NCBI GenBank assembly: GCA_002325375.1 | Contig: DCRZ01000002.1 | Span: 611,198 to 675,197 of the forward strand | From: Rhodospirillaceae bacterium UBA1479 | GTDB lineage: Bacteria > Pseudomonadota > Alphaproteobacteria > Rhodospirillales > Casp-alpha2 | Reading direction: 5' to 3' | DNA length: 64,000 nt | Shown: positions 26,214-34,450 of the stretch, one piece after another | Position numbering within the stretch: position 1 is the stretch's first letter | Layout of the letters: every line of letters starts with the position of its first letter | Notes under the pieces: model-generated | Databases searched by the model: none | Told to the model about the DNA's origin: nothing | The model's input: only the letters and a program-made list of their open reading frames with translations | Translations under genes and position numbers: made by a program

Positions 26214-27506
26214 GTGACCCCGACGGATTCCGATCCCCCCCATCCGCTGCATCGTCTTCTGCCCTGGTTGATCTGGGGCCTGGGCACGTTCCTGTTCAGC
26301 TTCGTGCATTTCCAGCGGGTGGCGCCCGGCGTCATGGTCGATACCCTGATGCGGGAATTCGCCGTGGGGGGTGCTCTGTTGGGCAACTTGTCGGCGGTCT
26401 ATTTCTATTCCTATGCCATTTTCCAGGTGCCGGCGGGATTGATCGTCGATGCCTATGGTTCGCGCCGGATCATGGTGCTGTCGGCCCTGCTGATCGCCGT
26501 CGGATGTTTTGTGTTCGCCCTGGCGGAGACGGTACCCGGCGCCTTCGCCGGCCGGCTGCTGATCGGCATCGGCGGCGGGGCGACCTTTGTCGTTGCGCTC
26601 AATCTGGCGGCCGTGTGGTTTCCGCCGGCGCGGTTCGCCTTGCTCAGCGGGCTGACGGTGGGGGCAGGGGTCGCCGGCGCCGTCGTTGGTCAAGTACCCC
26701 TGGCCTGGGCGGTCGAAACCGTCGGCTGGCGGTCCGCCATGCTGGTGACCGGGGCGGTGGCGCTGGTGGCGGGTATCGGCGCCATTCTGGCCTTGCGTCT
26801 GCCCCGGCCGAGTGCCCAGGGATTGCGGCCGGTCAGCCCCGGCCGGGGCGGCCTGCTTGTCGGGTTTCGCGCGGTTCTGGCGCAGCGCGATCTTTGGATA
26901 CTGACCGGGGCGGGGTCGGGCAACATGTCGGTGATGCTGGCGTTCGGCGGCCTGTGGGCTGTGCCCTGGCTGGTCCAGGTCCACGGCATGACCCGCGGGC
27001 AGGCGGCGGTGGCGGTGTCCCTCAACGCCGTCGGCTGGGTCGTCGGGTCGCCGCTTTTAGGCTGGATCGGACAGCGCCTGGGCGGACGAAAAACGCCCTT
27101 CGTCTGCGCCAATCTGGTCTCGCTCGCCTGTTTTGCGGCCCTGATCCTGGTGCCCGGCCACGGCACGGTCGCGCTGCACGGGCTGTTGTTCTTGCAAGGG
27201 CTTGCCACCGGGGCCGTGGTGCTGGTGTTCACCACCACCCATGAACGGTTCGCCGGCCAGGAAAGCGTGACCCTCGGGATCGTCAACACGGGCATCATGT
27301 TCGCCACCGCCCTGTTCCAGCCCCTGGTCGGCTGGGCCCTGGACCTCAACTGGCACGGTGACATGGTGGAAGGCGCCCGGGTCTATGACGCCGCCGCCTA
27401 TCAAAGCGGGCTCAGCCTGTTGTTGATCGGGGGCGTCGTCGCCGTGTTGTCGGGATTGATGCTGCCGGAGACGGCGAAGGTACGGGCATCCGGCGGTTCG
27501 GATTAG
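26214..27506 (+). CDS. MFS transporter
   Basis: The 430-residue protein has twelve predicted helices. The motif A-like loop after helix 2 is GLIVDAYGSRRIM, and a related loop GWIGQRLGGRKT lies in the second half. These mark a major facilitator. The N-terminal FVHFQRVAPGVMVDTLMREF resembles the nitrate/oxalate-like or ACS-type subgroups, but no substrate can be named. The start is GTG. It converges on the YeeE/YedE gene with five bases between the stops. Confidence 0.88.
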   Translation: MTPTDSDPPHPLHRLLPWLIWGLGTFLFSFVHFQRVAPGVMVDTLMREFAVGGALLGNLSAVYFYSYAIFQVPAGLIVDAYGSRRIMVLSALLIAVGCFVFALAETVPGAFAGRLLIGIGGGATFVVALNLAAVWFPPARFALLSGLTVGAGVAGAVVGQVPLAWAVETVGWRSAMLVTGAVALVAGIGAILALRLPRPSAQGLRPVSPGRGGLLVGFRAVLAQRDLWILTGAGSGNMSVMLAFGGLWAVPWLVQVHGMTRGQAAVAVSLNAVGWVVGSPLLGWIGQRLGGRKTPFVCANLVSLACFAALILVPGHGTVALHGLLFLQGLATGAVVLVFTTTHERFAGQESVTLGIVNTGIMFATALFQPLVGWALDLNWHGDMVEGARVYDAAAYQSGLSLLLIGGVVAVLSGLMLPETAKVRASGGSD

Positions 27507-27511
27507 GCCGC

Positions 27512-28597
27512 CTATTCGGCGGGCACGATCTTGGGTGCGCGACCGCCGACGATGCGGGTCTTCACATGGTGTCCGACGGCGCCGCCGGTGACGATGGACG
27601 CCAGGGCGATCAGGCTGCCGAGGGACAGGGTGCTCATCCCCGACAACCCGGCGCCGATGGTGCAGCCGAGCGCCAGCACGCCGCCGAAGCCCATCATGGC
27701 CGCGCCCAGCACATAACGCCCCATATGGCCCGGAGAATCGAAGCCCTCGGCCTTGAGAGACCGGGTCGCCGCCGCCCAGGCGAAGGCCCCGGCCAAGGTG
27801 CCCGCAATGGCGGTGATGCCGAAATCGGCGGCGGTACCCGTATAGGTCATGAGAAACTGCAGGGCATCGCCCATGGGGGCGGTGAAGGTCAGGCTGACCG
27901 GGCGTGTCGGCTCAAACTCGTCGAAGCCGAGGACACCGGAGACATACCAGGACGCCGGGATCAGCAGACCGACGACGAGGCCGGCGGCAATTCCACCAAA
28001 AGCACCCGGTTGATGGCGCAGGCGGAACGCGGCGAAGGCGCCGATAACCATTAGGCCTGCGGCGATCATCAGGGCCGTGGTGCCGGCACCCTCCGTGCCG
28101 GCGATCAGCAGCGGCAGGGACTGAGGTGTCTCGCCCAGGCTGAGCGTGCCCGCCTCTTCGATCCAGGTGCGGGGCAGGGCCAGAATGCCGCGCAACGTCG
28201 CATAGGCGGTCAGGCCGAGGATCGTGATGACGACCCAGGCCCGCAGATTGCCGCCTGCGGCCAGAACCAGATGACGACCGCCGCAGCCGCGGGTGATGAC
28301 CATGCCGAACCCGAACAGCAGGCCGCCGATAATCAGCGCCAGCCACATCACGGAATTGCCGAGGTAGATGCTGTCCTTCAGGTCGATGACGCCGAGATGG
28401 GAAAGGACTTGCGTGCCCAGAATGGCCAACGGCAGGGCAATGGCCCAGGCGGCGGCCTGGCGCGCCGGGCGACGATCAATGACCTCGATCACGGCGGAAC
28501 GCAGACAGAATCCGGAGGCCCGCGCCACGGTGCCGTAGATGAATCCGACGGCGAGGGCGCCGGCGAGAAGAAGAAATCGGGGTTCGAGCGAGTCCAT
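27512..28597 (-). CDS. YeeE/YedE-family (TsuA-like) sulfur-compound transporter
   Basis: This 361-residue polytopic membrane protein has the three conserved Cys positions of the DUF395/YeeE family: C31 in ASGFCLRSA, C105 in TRGCGGRH and about C312 in ALGCTIGAG. In the characterised TsuA protein, equivalent cysteines line the path for thiosulfate. The ATG at 28597 with AGGAA nine bases upstream is preferred over longer starts. It is divergent from a spermidine-synthase-like gene, and the shared spacer holds sites that recur in the sox promoters, so thiosulfate or another reduced sulfur anion is the likely cargo. Confidence 0.88.
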   Translation of the reverse strand: MDSLEPRFLLLAGALAVGFIYGTVARASGFCLRSAVIEVIDRRPARQAAAWAIALPLAILGTQVLSHLGVIDLKDSIYLGNSVMWLALIIGGLLFGFGMVITRGCGGRHLVLAAGGNLRAWVVITILGLTAYATLRGILALPRTWIEEAGTLSLGETPQSLPLLIAGTEGAGTTALMIAAGLMVIGAFAAFRLRHQPGAFGGIAAGLVVGLLIPASWYVSGVLGFDEFEPTRPVSLTFTAPMGDALQFLMTYTGTAADFGITAIAGTLAGAFAWAAATRSLKAEGFDSPGHMGRYVLGAAMMGFGGVLALGCTIGAGLSGMSTLSLGSLIALASIVTGGAVGHHVKTRIVGGRAPKIVPAE

Positions 28598-28704
28598 GTC
28601 GTGCCGTTCCTGAGTGTGCCCAGGCCTGCATGGTCCCGGGAATACGGCCCCTTGGGCCATGTGGTCCCTGTATTTAAACAGCGTTTATGGGGGAATCAAT
28701 AATT

Positions 28705-28725
28705 ATATTCACAAAATTATATGTG
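28705..28725 (+). promoter_or_regulatory. Candidate sox-regulon operator, copy 1
   Basis: The sequence fits ATATTCA-N9-ATGTG. It lies in an AT-rich spacer between the divergent YeeE/YedE gene (minus) and the spermidine-synthase-like gene (plus). The same pattern with N9 or N11 recurs before dsrE, soxX and soxC, and a degenerate copy before soxW. A second, inverted and shorter copy follows (CACAAATTATGTGA read on the minus strand, 28737-28752), so two dimers could bind side by side. Confidence 0.6.
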
Positions 28726-28736
28726 ATTTAATTATA

Positions 28737-28752
28737 TTTCACATAATTTGTG
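28737..28752 (-). promoter_or_regulatory. Second, inverted operator-like copy in the yedE spacer
   Basis: Read on the minus strand this has ACACAAATTATGTGA. It matches the core of copy 1 (TCACAAAATTATATGTGA) with a two-to-three-base contraction. Together the two copies form the interrupted dyad TATGTGA ... TCACATA across 28719-28745. This may be the arm of one large site or a second weak site. Confidence 0.4.
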
Positions 28753-28866
28753 TACAATTGACGGATGCTGCGGTTCCTGGGAATCCGGGCTTTTCCCTTT
28801 GGCGCATCGTGGTACAACCGCCGTTCGCCGGATTTCAGGTTCGGCAGGCCGATCCAGGGGACGCCC

Positions 28867-30399
28867 ATGACCGCTTTCGCCTTCACCGCCGCCGTGTTCC
28901 TGACTGCCGCCGGGGCCCTGGTCCTGGAGATCGTCGCCGCGCGCCTGATCGCCCCCTACGTGGGCATGTCGCTATATACCTGGACCGCGATCATCGCCAT
29001 CGTTCTGGCCGGTCTTTCGATCGGGCATTGGTTGGGCGGGCGTCTGGCCGGGCCTGCCATCGGCCGCGCCGAAGGCGTGCGCCGCACGGCCCTGGCCCTG
29101 GCCGCCGCCGCCGTCGCCACCTTGGCGTCGTTGCCGCTGCTGCGTCTCGTCTCCGGGCCGTTGCTGTCGGGCGGGCTGGGCGCCGTCACGGCGGTGGTGG
29201 TGCTGACGGCGGTTCTATTCCTGTTGCCGTCCCTGTTCGTCGGCATCGTCTCACCGCTGGTCACCAAGCTGGCCATCGATGCGGAACCGGATCAGGCCGG
29301 GCGGGTGCTGGGGCGTATGTTCGCGGCCGGTGCCGGCGGCAGCATCTTCGGCACCCTGGCCGCCGGATACCTGTTCATTTCCTGGGTCGGGGCGACGGGG
29401 ACGGTGATCGCCGTCGCCGTGCTGTATGCCGCCCTGGCCATCGGCTTCGCCCTGTGGTCGCGGCGTTGGGCGACGGTCTTGGCGCTGCTTGTCCTGCCGG
29501 GGGCGGGGCTGGCGGTTTGGGGTAACACGGTGGCCGCCTATCGTTCGCCCTGTCAGGTGGAAAGCGATTATTTCTGCATCCGCTTCGACGACTTCTCCGC
29601 CATGAGCGGCCGGCCCAGCCGCCTGATGGTGCTCGACCACTTGGTTCATTCCATCAACGACCGCGACGACCCGGCGTTGTTGTATAGCCCCTATGTCCAC
29701 TTCGTGGACGAGATCGCGGACCTGCGCCTGGCCGGGCACCGCGCAACACAAGCCTATTTCATCGGCGGCGGCGGCTATACCCTGCCGCGCGCCTGGGCGC
29801 GCCTGCACCCGGACATGAAGATGACGGTGGCCGAATTGGACCCGGCGGTGACACAGGCGGCGGTGGAACAAATGTGGCTCGACCCAAAGGCGGCCAACCT
29901 GCGGATCCTGCATCAGGATGCGCGCCGGGCGCTTTCGGCCCTGGACCGGTCGGAGCGTTTCGACGTGGTGTTCGGCGACGCCTTTCACGATATCGCGGTG
30001 CCGGCCCATCTGGTGACCCGGGAATTCCATGGTGAATTGGCGGCACGCCTGAGCGAAGGCGGGTTCTATGCGGTCAACGTGGTCGATTTGGGCAGCGATC
30101 CGCGCTTTCTGTTCGCCCTGGTCAAGACCCTGCGCTTGGACTTTCCCGCTGTCGAGGTTTGGAAAACCTTGGACGAAATGGACGAGACCGGGCGCGTCAC
30201 ATTCATCGTTCTGGCCTCGGCGCGGCCGACCCGGGAAACGCGGATCGCCTCCCTGCGCGGCTTGGCGCGGGCCTGGGCGCGTTGGCCTGAAAACGACCTG
30301 GACCGCCGGCTTGCGGCGGTCGACCCGCCTGTGCTGACCGACGACCACGCGCCGGTTGAACGGTTGTTGTCACGGCTGTTGCGCGCGCCCGACATCTGA
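28867..30399 (+). CDS. Fused membrane/spermidine-synthase-like protein
   Basis: The N-terminal half (about residues 1-225) has six to seven hydrophobic helices (FLTAAGALVLEIVAARLIAPYVG, a typical start of this family). The C-terminal half (about 235-500) is a spermidine-synthase-like Rossmann domain with FIGGGGYTLPRAW, the acidic VAELDPAV and VVFGDAFHDIAVPAHL. These fused proteins are widespread but mostly uncharacterised, and aminopropyl transfer is not proven. ATG at 28867 has AGGGGA upstream and begins at the family's conserved N-terminus. It shares its promoter region and sox-type operators with the YeeE/YedE gene, which suggests a link to sulfur metabolism. Confidence 0.82.
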   Translation: MTAFAFTAAVFLTAAGALVLEIVAARLIAPYVGMSLYTWTAIIAIVLAGLSIGHWLGGRLAGPAIGRAEGVRRTALALAAAAVATLASLPLLRLVSGPLLSGGLGAVTAVVVLTAVLFLLPSLFVGIVSPLVTKLAIDAEPDQAGRVLGRMFAAGAGGSIFGTLAAGYLFISWVGATGTVIAVAVLYAALAIGFALWSRRWATVLALLVLPGAGLAVWGNTVAAYRSPCQVESDYFCIRFDDFSAMSGRPSRLMVLDHLVHSINDRDDPALLYSPYVHFVDEIADLRLAGHRATQAYFIGGGGYTLPRAWARLHPDMKMTVAELDPAVTQAAVEQMWLDPKAANLRILHQDARRALSALDRSERFDVVFGDAFHDIAVPAHLVTREFHGELAARLSEGGFYAVNVVDLGSDPRFLFALVKTLRLDFPAVEVWKTLDEMDETGRVTFIVLASARPTRETRIASLRGLARAWARWPENDLDRRLAAVDPPVLTDDHAPVERLLSRLLRAPDI

Positions 30400-30415
30400 C
30401 CTTCCCAAGAGGCCT

Positions 30416-30448
30416 AAAAAAGGGGGCCGCAGTATTTCTGCGGCCCCC
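30416..30448 (-). terminator. Intrinsic terminator after the dsrE-like gene
   Basis: A perfect 11-bp stem (GGGGGCCGCAG / CTGCGGCCCCC) with a five-base loop is followed on the minus strand by seven T residues. It ends transcription of the minus-strand DsrE gene and may also stop the converging spermidine-synthase-like transcript. Confidence 0.9.
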
Positions 30449-30492
30449 GTTCAGGTCTTGGGGGAGGGAGAGTCTTCAAAGAACGATGCCGG

Positions 30493-30954
30493 TTACGGCT
30501 TGATATAGGTGTAGCCCATCTGCTGCAGATGGGAGAGTTCTGCCACGCCCGACGGCACGATGTCTTCCGGGAAGACCTCGAGAAGGTCTTTCTCGTAGTT
30601 GATCTTGCGGCCTTTCAGCGTGTTGTTGCAGACGTTGAATTTAACGTTCTGCGACTTCAGGCTGACGACCTGCCCCTTCAACTTGTCGTTGGACTTGGCG
30701 TTCTTCAGCACGCCCAAACCGTTGCCGTGCAGGACGACCTTGATGTCCATGTTTTCCGCGCCGACGGCGTTGATATGGTTCTGAATGTTGCGCAGGGCGC
30801 CGCGGTATTTCTTGTCTGCTTCGCCGCCTTCATAGTTGATGTGATAGACGACCTTCTGCTTGCCGTAAGGGTCGGCGGCTTCAGCCTTGGTGAATCCGAC
30901 GAGAACGACCCCAAAGACGGCGAGCGCCGTCAACATGCTGGTAAATACCTTCAT
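30493..30954 (-). CDS. Periplasmic DsrE-family protein
   Basis: A Sec signal peptide (about residues 1-26, ending AEA) is followed by a DsrE/DsrF-like fold: KVVYHINYEGG, then DIKVVLHGNGL, then FNVCNNTL with the conserved Cys109. DsrE-like proteins carry sulfur as persulfide on this Cys. Most are cytoplasmic, and exported versions are often found with sox genes. An operator-like site lies 80 bases upstream and an intrinsic terminator follows, so it is a separate single-gene unit in the sulfur island. A role as periplasmic sulfane-sulfur carrier or sensor is inferred. Confidence 0.85.
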   Translation of the reverse strand: MKVFTSMLTALAVFGVVLVGFTKAEAADPYGKQKVVYHINYEGGEADKKYRGALRNIQNHINAVGAENMDIKVVLHGNGLGVLKNAKSNDKLKGQVVSLKSQNVKFNVCNNTLKGRKINYEKDLLEVFPEDIVPSGVAELSHLQQMGYTYIKP

Positions 30955-31034
30955 TATTTCCTCCGTGTTTTTGTAGTTTAAGGCGCAACCCTATTCTGGG
31001 CACCGACAATGATAGGATTCCACACCTTTCAAAC

Positions 31035-31055
31035 ATATTCAATAAATCTTATGTG
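31035..31055 (+). promoter_or_regulatory. Candidate sox-regulon operator, copy 2 (upstream of dsrE)
   Basis: It matches ATATTCA-N9-ATGTG and is identical at 17 of 21 positions to copy 1 in the yedE spacer. It lies 80 bases upstream of the minus-strand DsrE gene and just after the stop of the flavocytochrome c gene, so it most likely acts on dsrE. Confidence 0.6.
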
Positions 31056-31072
31056 TTTTTCCGGGTTCGGGG

Positions 31073-32341
31073 TCAGCCCCAAACTTGACCCATGATGCCG
31101 CGCAACCAAAGTTCCGCCTTGTCGGCGGCGGCCTGCAGATCCACGGCCGAGGCGCCCTCGGGCGTGCGCCGCATGGTCGCTTCGTCGACGACGACCTGGC
31201 CGTTCGCGAGATGGAAATCGGTGCTGGCCTCGAACCCGTGGCCGGGCGCGGCCAGGGAATAACAGCCCGCATGCCACTGGGGCCCGGCCACGTCGGTCTG
31301 GGTCAGGTCGCGAACGATTGCCTGCGCGCAGGTTTCCGCGACGCTGACCGCTGCGGCGGCGGCCTTTGGCAAGGGGGGGGCGAAGGCGGCGTCGCCGATG
31401 ACATGGACATGGGGAACACGGGTTGAGGCGAAAGTCGCCGGATCGACCGGGCACCAACCCGTTTCATCAGCCGTGCCGGCGGCCAAGGCGATGTCGCCGG
31501 CACGTTGGCGGGGGATGAAGTTGACCACGTTGGCGGCCACGTCGTCGAAATCCGTGGCCACGGTGCGCGTTTCCGGATCTATGGCGCGGACGATGCCGTC
31601 GCTTTCCGCCAGCCGGTAGTCGATCATGCCGGGATAAAGCGCCGCCCAAGCTTCCTCGAACAGAGGCTGCAGGGCGAACTTGGATTTGGCGTCGAATACG
31701 ATGATCTTGGATTTCGGTTTGGCGGTCTTGAAGTAATGGGCGATCAGGCTGACCCGTTCGCCGACCGCGGGCGGGCAGCGCAACGGCCCGACGGGGGCGA
31801 CCAGGGCGAACGTGCCGCCGTCGGGCATGGCCTCAAGCTGGCGGCGCAATAGGACCGTCTGCTCCCCGGCCTGCCAGGCATGAGGAATCCGGCCCGCCGT
31901 GGCGGCGGAAACGCCCTCGACCTCGTCCCAAAAAAACCCGATGCCGGGCGACAGCACCAGTTTGTCGTATGGCAGAACCGATCCGTCGGCAAGGCGCAGG
32001 GTTCGTGCGTCCGTATCCACGGCCTCGGCCCGGCCGGTGATGATTGTCACGCCGTCCTTGGCCAGGGCGTCATAGCCGACTGTCTGATCTTCAATGCGGC
32101 CGAACCCGCCGATCACCGTGTTGCTGCCGGGACAGCAGACGAAGGACGTGTCCCGCGCGATCAGCGTGACCTCGATCCCGGGCGCCAGCCGCTTGATCGT
32201 TCGGGCGGCGGCGCTGCCGCCGAAGCCGCCGCCAACGACCACGACGCGCCCGCCCTTGGCCCGCGCAATCCCGGGTAGCGCCAACGTTGGGGCGGTGGCG
32301 ATCAGACCGAGGACGGTGCGCCGGGACCAGCCGGAAGTCAT
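31073..32341 (-). CDS. soxF: Flavocytochrome c sulfide dehydrogenase flavoprotein subunit (SoxF/FccB)
   Basis: The protein is exported by the Tat pathway (WSRRTVLGLIATAP signal, residues about 5-30). An FAD-binding VVVVGGGFGGSAAARTI follows, with the redox-active cysteines in SFVCCPGSN and PLRCPPA, a second dinucleotide domain, and a C-terminal FCSD domain containing GDAAFAPP. It oxidises sulfide at the periplasmic face. The ATG at 32341 has AAGGA eight bases upstream. No cytochrome c subunit gene (fccA/soxE) is adjacent, so its electron acceptor must be encoded elsewhere. It is divergent from soxS over a 69-base spacer. Confidence 0.92.
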   Translation of the reverse strand: MTSGWSRRTVLGLIATAPTLALPGIARAKGGRVVVVGGGFGGSAAARTIKRLAPGIEVTLIARDTSFVCCPGSNTVIGGFGRIEDQTVGYDALAKDGVTIITGRAEAVDTDARTLRLADGSVLPYDKLVLSPGIGFFWDEVEGVSAATAGRIPHAWQAGEQTVLLRRQLEAMPDGGTFALVAPVGPLRCPPAVGERVSLIAHYFKTAKPKSKIIVFDAKSKFALQPLFEEAWAALYPGMIDYRLAESDGIVRAIDPETRTVATDFDDVAANVVNFIPRQRAGDIALAAGTADETGWCPVDPATFASTRVPHVHVIGDAAFAPPLPKAAAAAVSVAETCAQAIVRDLTQTDVAGPQWHAGCYSLAAPGHGFEASTDFHLANGQVVVDEATMRRTPEGASAVDLQAAADKAELWLRGIMGQVWG

Positions 32342-32410
32342 GGAGAATGTCCTTTCAATGCTCACCTCGGCTTGACGCCGGGCCCTGCATCATGGCTCTA
32401 ATCCCGGCCC

Positions 32411-32824
32411 ATGAAAAGCACCTCACCCGAAGGCGCGCGCGCCCCGACCGTCAAATCCGTCGTCTTGGGCGTCCTGGTGACGTTGCTGCTGACGGGTCTG
32501 TTCGCGGGCTCGAAGGCCGCGGCGGCGGAACTGGTGTTGTTCGAAAGCGATACCTGCGAGTGGTGCGAACGCTTCCACAAAGAGGTCGGGCCCGCTTATC
32601 CAAACACGGCCGAGTCGAAATGCGCGCCGCTGCGCCGCATCGACATCGACGATCCGCGGCCGGATGATCTCGCCCATATCAAGGGCATCGTTTTCACGCC
32701 GACCTTCGTATTGATTGAGGACGGCGAGGAAGTCAGCCGCTTGACCGGCTATCCGGGCGAGGATTTTTTCTGGAGCCTGCTCGACCGCGACCTGAAAAAG
32801 CTGCGTCATCCCTGTCCTGGTTGA
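32411..32824 (+). CDS. soxS: SoxS-like periplasmic thioredoxin
   Basis: The 137-residue protein has an N-terminal hydrophobic signal (about residues 15-38, ending AAAA) and a thioredoxin-like domain with CEWC at residues 49-52. The cis-Pro loop FTPTFVLI follows. Length and placement match SoxS of Paracoccus, a periplasmic thioredoxin that keeps the Sox carrier and SoxY in the active redox state. No ribosome binding site is evident. The soxX gene starts about 230 bases later behind an operator-like site, so soxS may be on its own transcript. Confidence 0.82.
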   Translation: MKSTSPEGARAPTVKSVVLGVLVTLLLTGLFAGSKAAAAELVLFESDTCEWCERFHKEVGPAYPNTAESKCAPLRRIDIDDPRPDDLAHIKGIVFTPTFVLIEDGEEVSRLTGYPGEDFFWSLLDRDLKKLRHPCPG

Positions 32825-32925
32825 GGGTCGGGTTGGAAATCGCAGATTCCCGCCATCGCTCAGGTGAAGCGTGACCGCCGGTCGATTTTTGGTATTTATA
32901 GGGCTCCGGCGGCATTCAAACTTGA

Positions 32926-32948
32926 TACATATATTTTTTTATGAATAT
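32926..32948 (-). promoter_or_regulatory. Candidate sox-regulon operator, copy 3 (upstream of soxX)
   Basis: Read on the minus strand it is ATATTCA-N11-ATGTA, nearly the same as the copy before soxC. The site also has outer CATAT/ATATG symmetry. It lies about 105 bases before the soxX start in an otherwise GC-rich region. Confidence 0.6.
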
Positions 32949-33052
32949 GATTGCCGATGGAAGAAGGCGGAAACGCCCATAGAAAGCTAACAGCCGTGAT
33001 CGGGGCGGCGCAGAACCGCCCCCTGAACCGGCGACAACGTTGGGGAACAGGT

Positions 33053-33526
33053 ATGTCCAAGAAATATACGACACCATTCGTGGCGGCGGTGGTCGGTGGC
33101 GCGGTTCTGTCACTGGCGGCGGTCTGTGCCCAGCCGGTATCCGCGGGCACGGTCGAAGTCGCGGCCATGACCGAAATGAAAGACCCGCTGACCAAACAGC
33201 CCGGCGACGCGGCCAAAGGCAAGGGGGTCTTCGCCAACCGCAAACTCGGCAACTGTTTGGCCTGTCACAAGCTCGAAGCCATGAAGGAACAGTCGTTCCA
33301 CGGCGAAGTCGGCCCGCCGCTTGACGGCGTCGCCTCACGCTATTCCGTGGCTGAACTGCGCCTGCGCGTGGTCGATCCCAAGGCCTTGAACCCGGACACC
33401 ATCATGCCGTCCTTCTACAAGTCGGAAGGCCTTCACCGGGTGCTCAAGAAATTCGCCGGCAAGCCGATCCTGGACGCACAGCAGGTCGAAGACCTGCTTG
33501 CCTATCTGGCGACCTTGAAGGAATAG
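33053..33526 (+). CDS. soxX: SoxX, monoheme c-type cytochrome
   Basis: This 157-residue protein has a Sec signal peptide (residues about 1-31, ending VSAG) and one heme motif CLACH (C68-H72). A distal Met in TIMPSFYK follows, and a C-terminal helix VEDLLAYLATLKE as in class I cytochromes c. SoxX pairs with SoxA to join thiosulfate oxidatively to the SoxYZ carrier and passes electrons to small cytochromes. It is the first gene of soxXYZA. An upstream in-frame ATG would add residues without signal character, so the ATG at 33053 is chosen. Confidence 0.95.
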   Translation: MSKKYTTPFVAAVVGGAVLSLAAVCAQPVSAGTVEVAAMTEMKDPLTKQPGDAAKGKGVFANRKLGNCLACHKLEAMKEQSFHGEVGPPLDGVASRYSVAELRLRVVDPKALNPDTIMPSFYKSEGLHRVLKKFAGKPILDAQQVEDLLAYLATLKE

Positions 33527-33583
33527 GCCGCCTTGGCGGACGGCGCCGATATCTAGGTTTTCTGTAACAAGGACTGAAGAGAA

Positions 33584-34054
33584 ATGACTGAAACTCAACT
33601 CACCCTCTCGCGGCGTCAGGCTCTCAAGGGCGTGTCCGCCTTTGCGCTGACCCTGGTGGCTGCGGGGCTTCTGGCGCCGGGTGCGCATGCCGACGCAGCG
33701 GCGGTCGACGCCGCCATCAAGAAACTGGTCAAGGGCACGCCGGAGGACGGCAAGATCAAGCTCGACCTGCCGCAGATCGCCGAGAACGGCAACACCGTTC
33801 CCGTCGCCTTCGAGGTCGACAGCCCGATGTCCAAGGACGACTACGTGAAAACCGTCCACCTGTTTGCCGAAGGCAATCCGTCTCCGGAAGTCGCCAGTTT
33901 CCACTTCACGCCGCAGTCCGGCATGGCGCGGGCATCCACCCGCATGCGCATGGCGGGCACGCAGAACGTGGTCGTCGTCGCGGAAATGAGCAACGGCAAG
34001 GTCTATATGGCCAAGCAGCAGGTCAAGGTCACCATCGGCGGCTGCGGCGGCTGA
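33584..34054 (+). CDS. soxY: SoxY, sulfur-carrier protein
   Basis: The 156-residue protein has a Tat signal (SRRQALKG, residues about 9-36) and an Ig-like fold. It ends in the swinging-arm motif VTIGGCGG, whose Cys carries the sulfur substrate through the Sox cycle. SoxY is exported as a dimer with SoxZ, encoded 21 bases downstream. AAGGA lies 12-15 bases before the ATG and GAAGAGAA nearer to it. Confidence 0.97.
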   Translation: MTETQLTLSRRQALKGVSAFALTLVAAGLLAPGAHADAAAVDAAIKKLVKGTPEDGKIKLDLPQIAENGNTVPVAFEVDSPMSKDDYVKTVHLFAEGNPSPEVASFHFTPQSGMARASTRMRMAGTQNVVVVAEMSNGKVYMAKQQVKVTIGGCGG

Positions 34055-34075
34055 TCAGAGCATCGGAGAAAGAAA

Positions 34076-34402
34076 ATGTCAGACGTTAAACCGCGCGTGC
34101 GAATCCCGAAATCGGCCAAAAAGGGCGAGGTCGTGGAGATCAAGTCTCTGATCGAGCACAAGATGGAAACCGGCCAGCGCAAAGGCAAGGACGGCAACAA
34201 GATTCCGCGCAAGATCATCAATCGTTTCGAATGCAAGTTCAACGGCGGGCTGGTGTTCGCTTCGGACTGGCATCCGGCGGTTTCGGCCAACCCCTACCTG
34301 GCGTTCCATTTCCGCGCCGAGGAAAGCGGTGAGTTCGAATTCAAGTGGATTGAAGACGGCGGCGCCGAATACACGAAGAAGGCAAAGATCACGGTCTCCT
34401 GA
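34076..34402 (+). CDS. soxZ: SoxZ, partner of the sulfur carrier
   Basis: The 108-residue protein lacks a signal peptide, as expected, because it is exported with Tat-bearing SoxY. Conserved features are the opening KPRVRIPKSAKKGEVVEIKSLIEH, the ETGQRKGKDG loop and the ending AKITVS. AGAAAG precedes the ATG. It forms the SoxYZ heterodimer. Confidence 0.97.
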   Translation: MSDVKPRVRIPKSAKKGEVVEIKSLIEHKMETGQRKGKDGNKIPRKIINRFECKFNGGLVFASDWHPAVSANPYLAFHFRAEESGEFEFKWIEDGGAEYTKKAKITVS

Positions 34403-34450
34403 CGCATCAATAACAACAATGTCAGGAGCGCGGAGAAAGGGATCCGAGTA

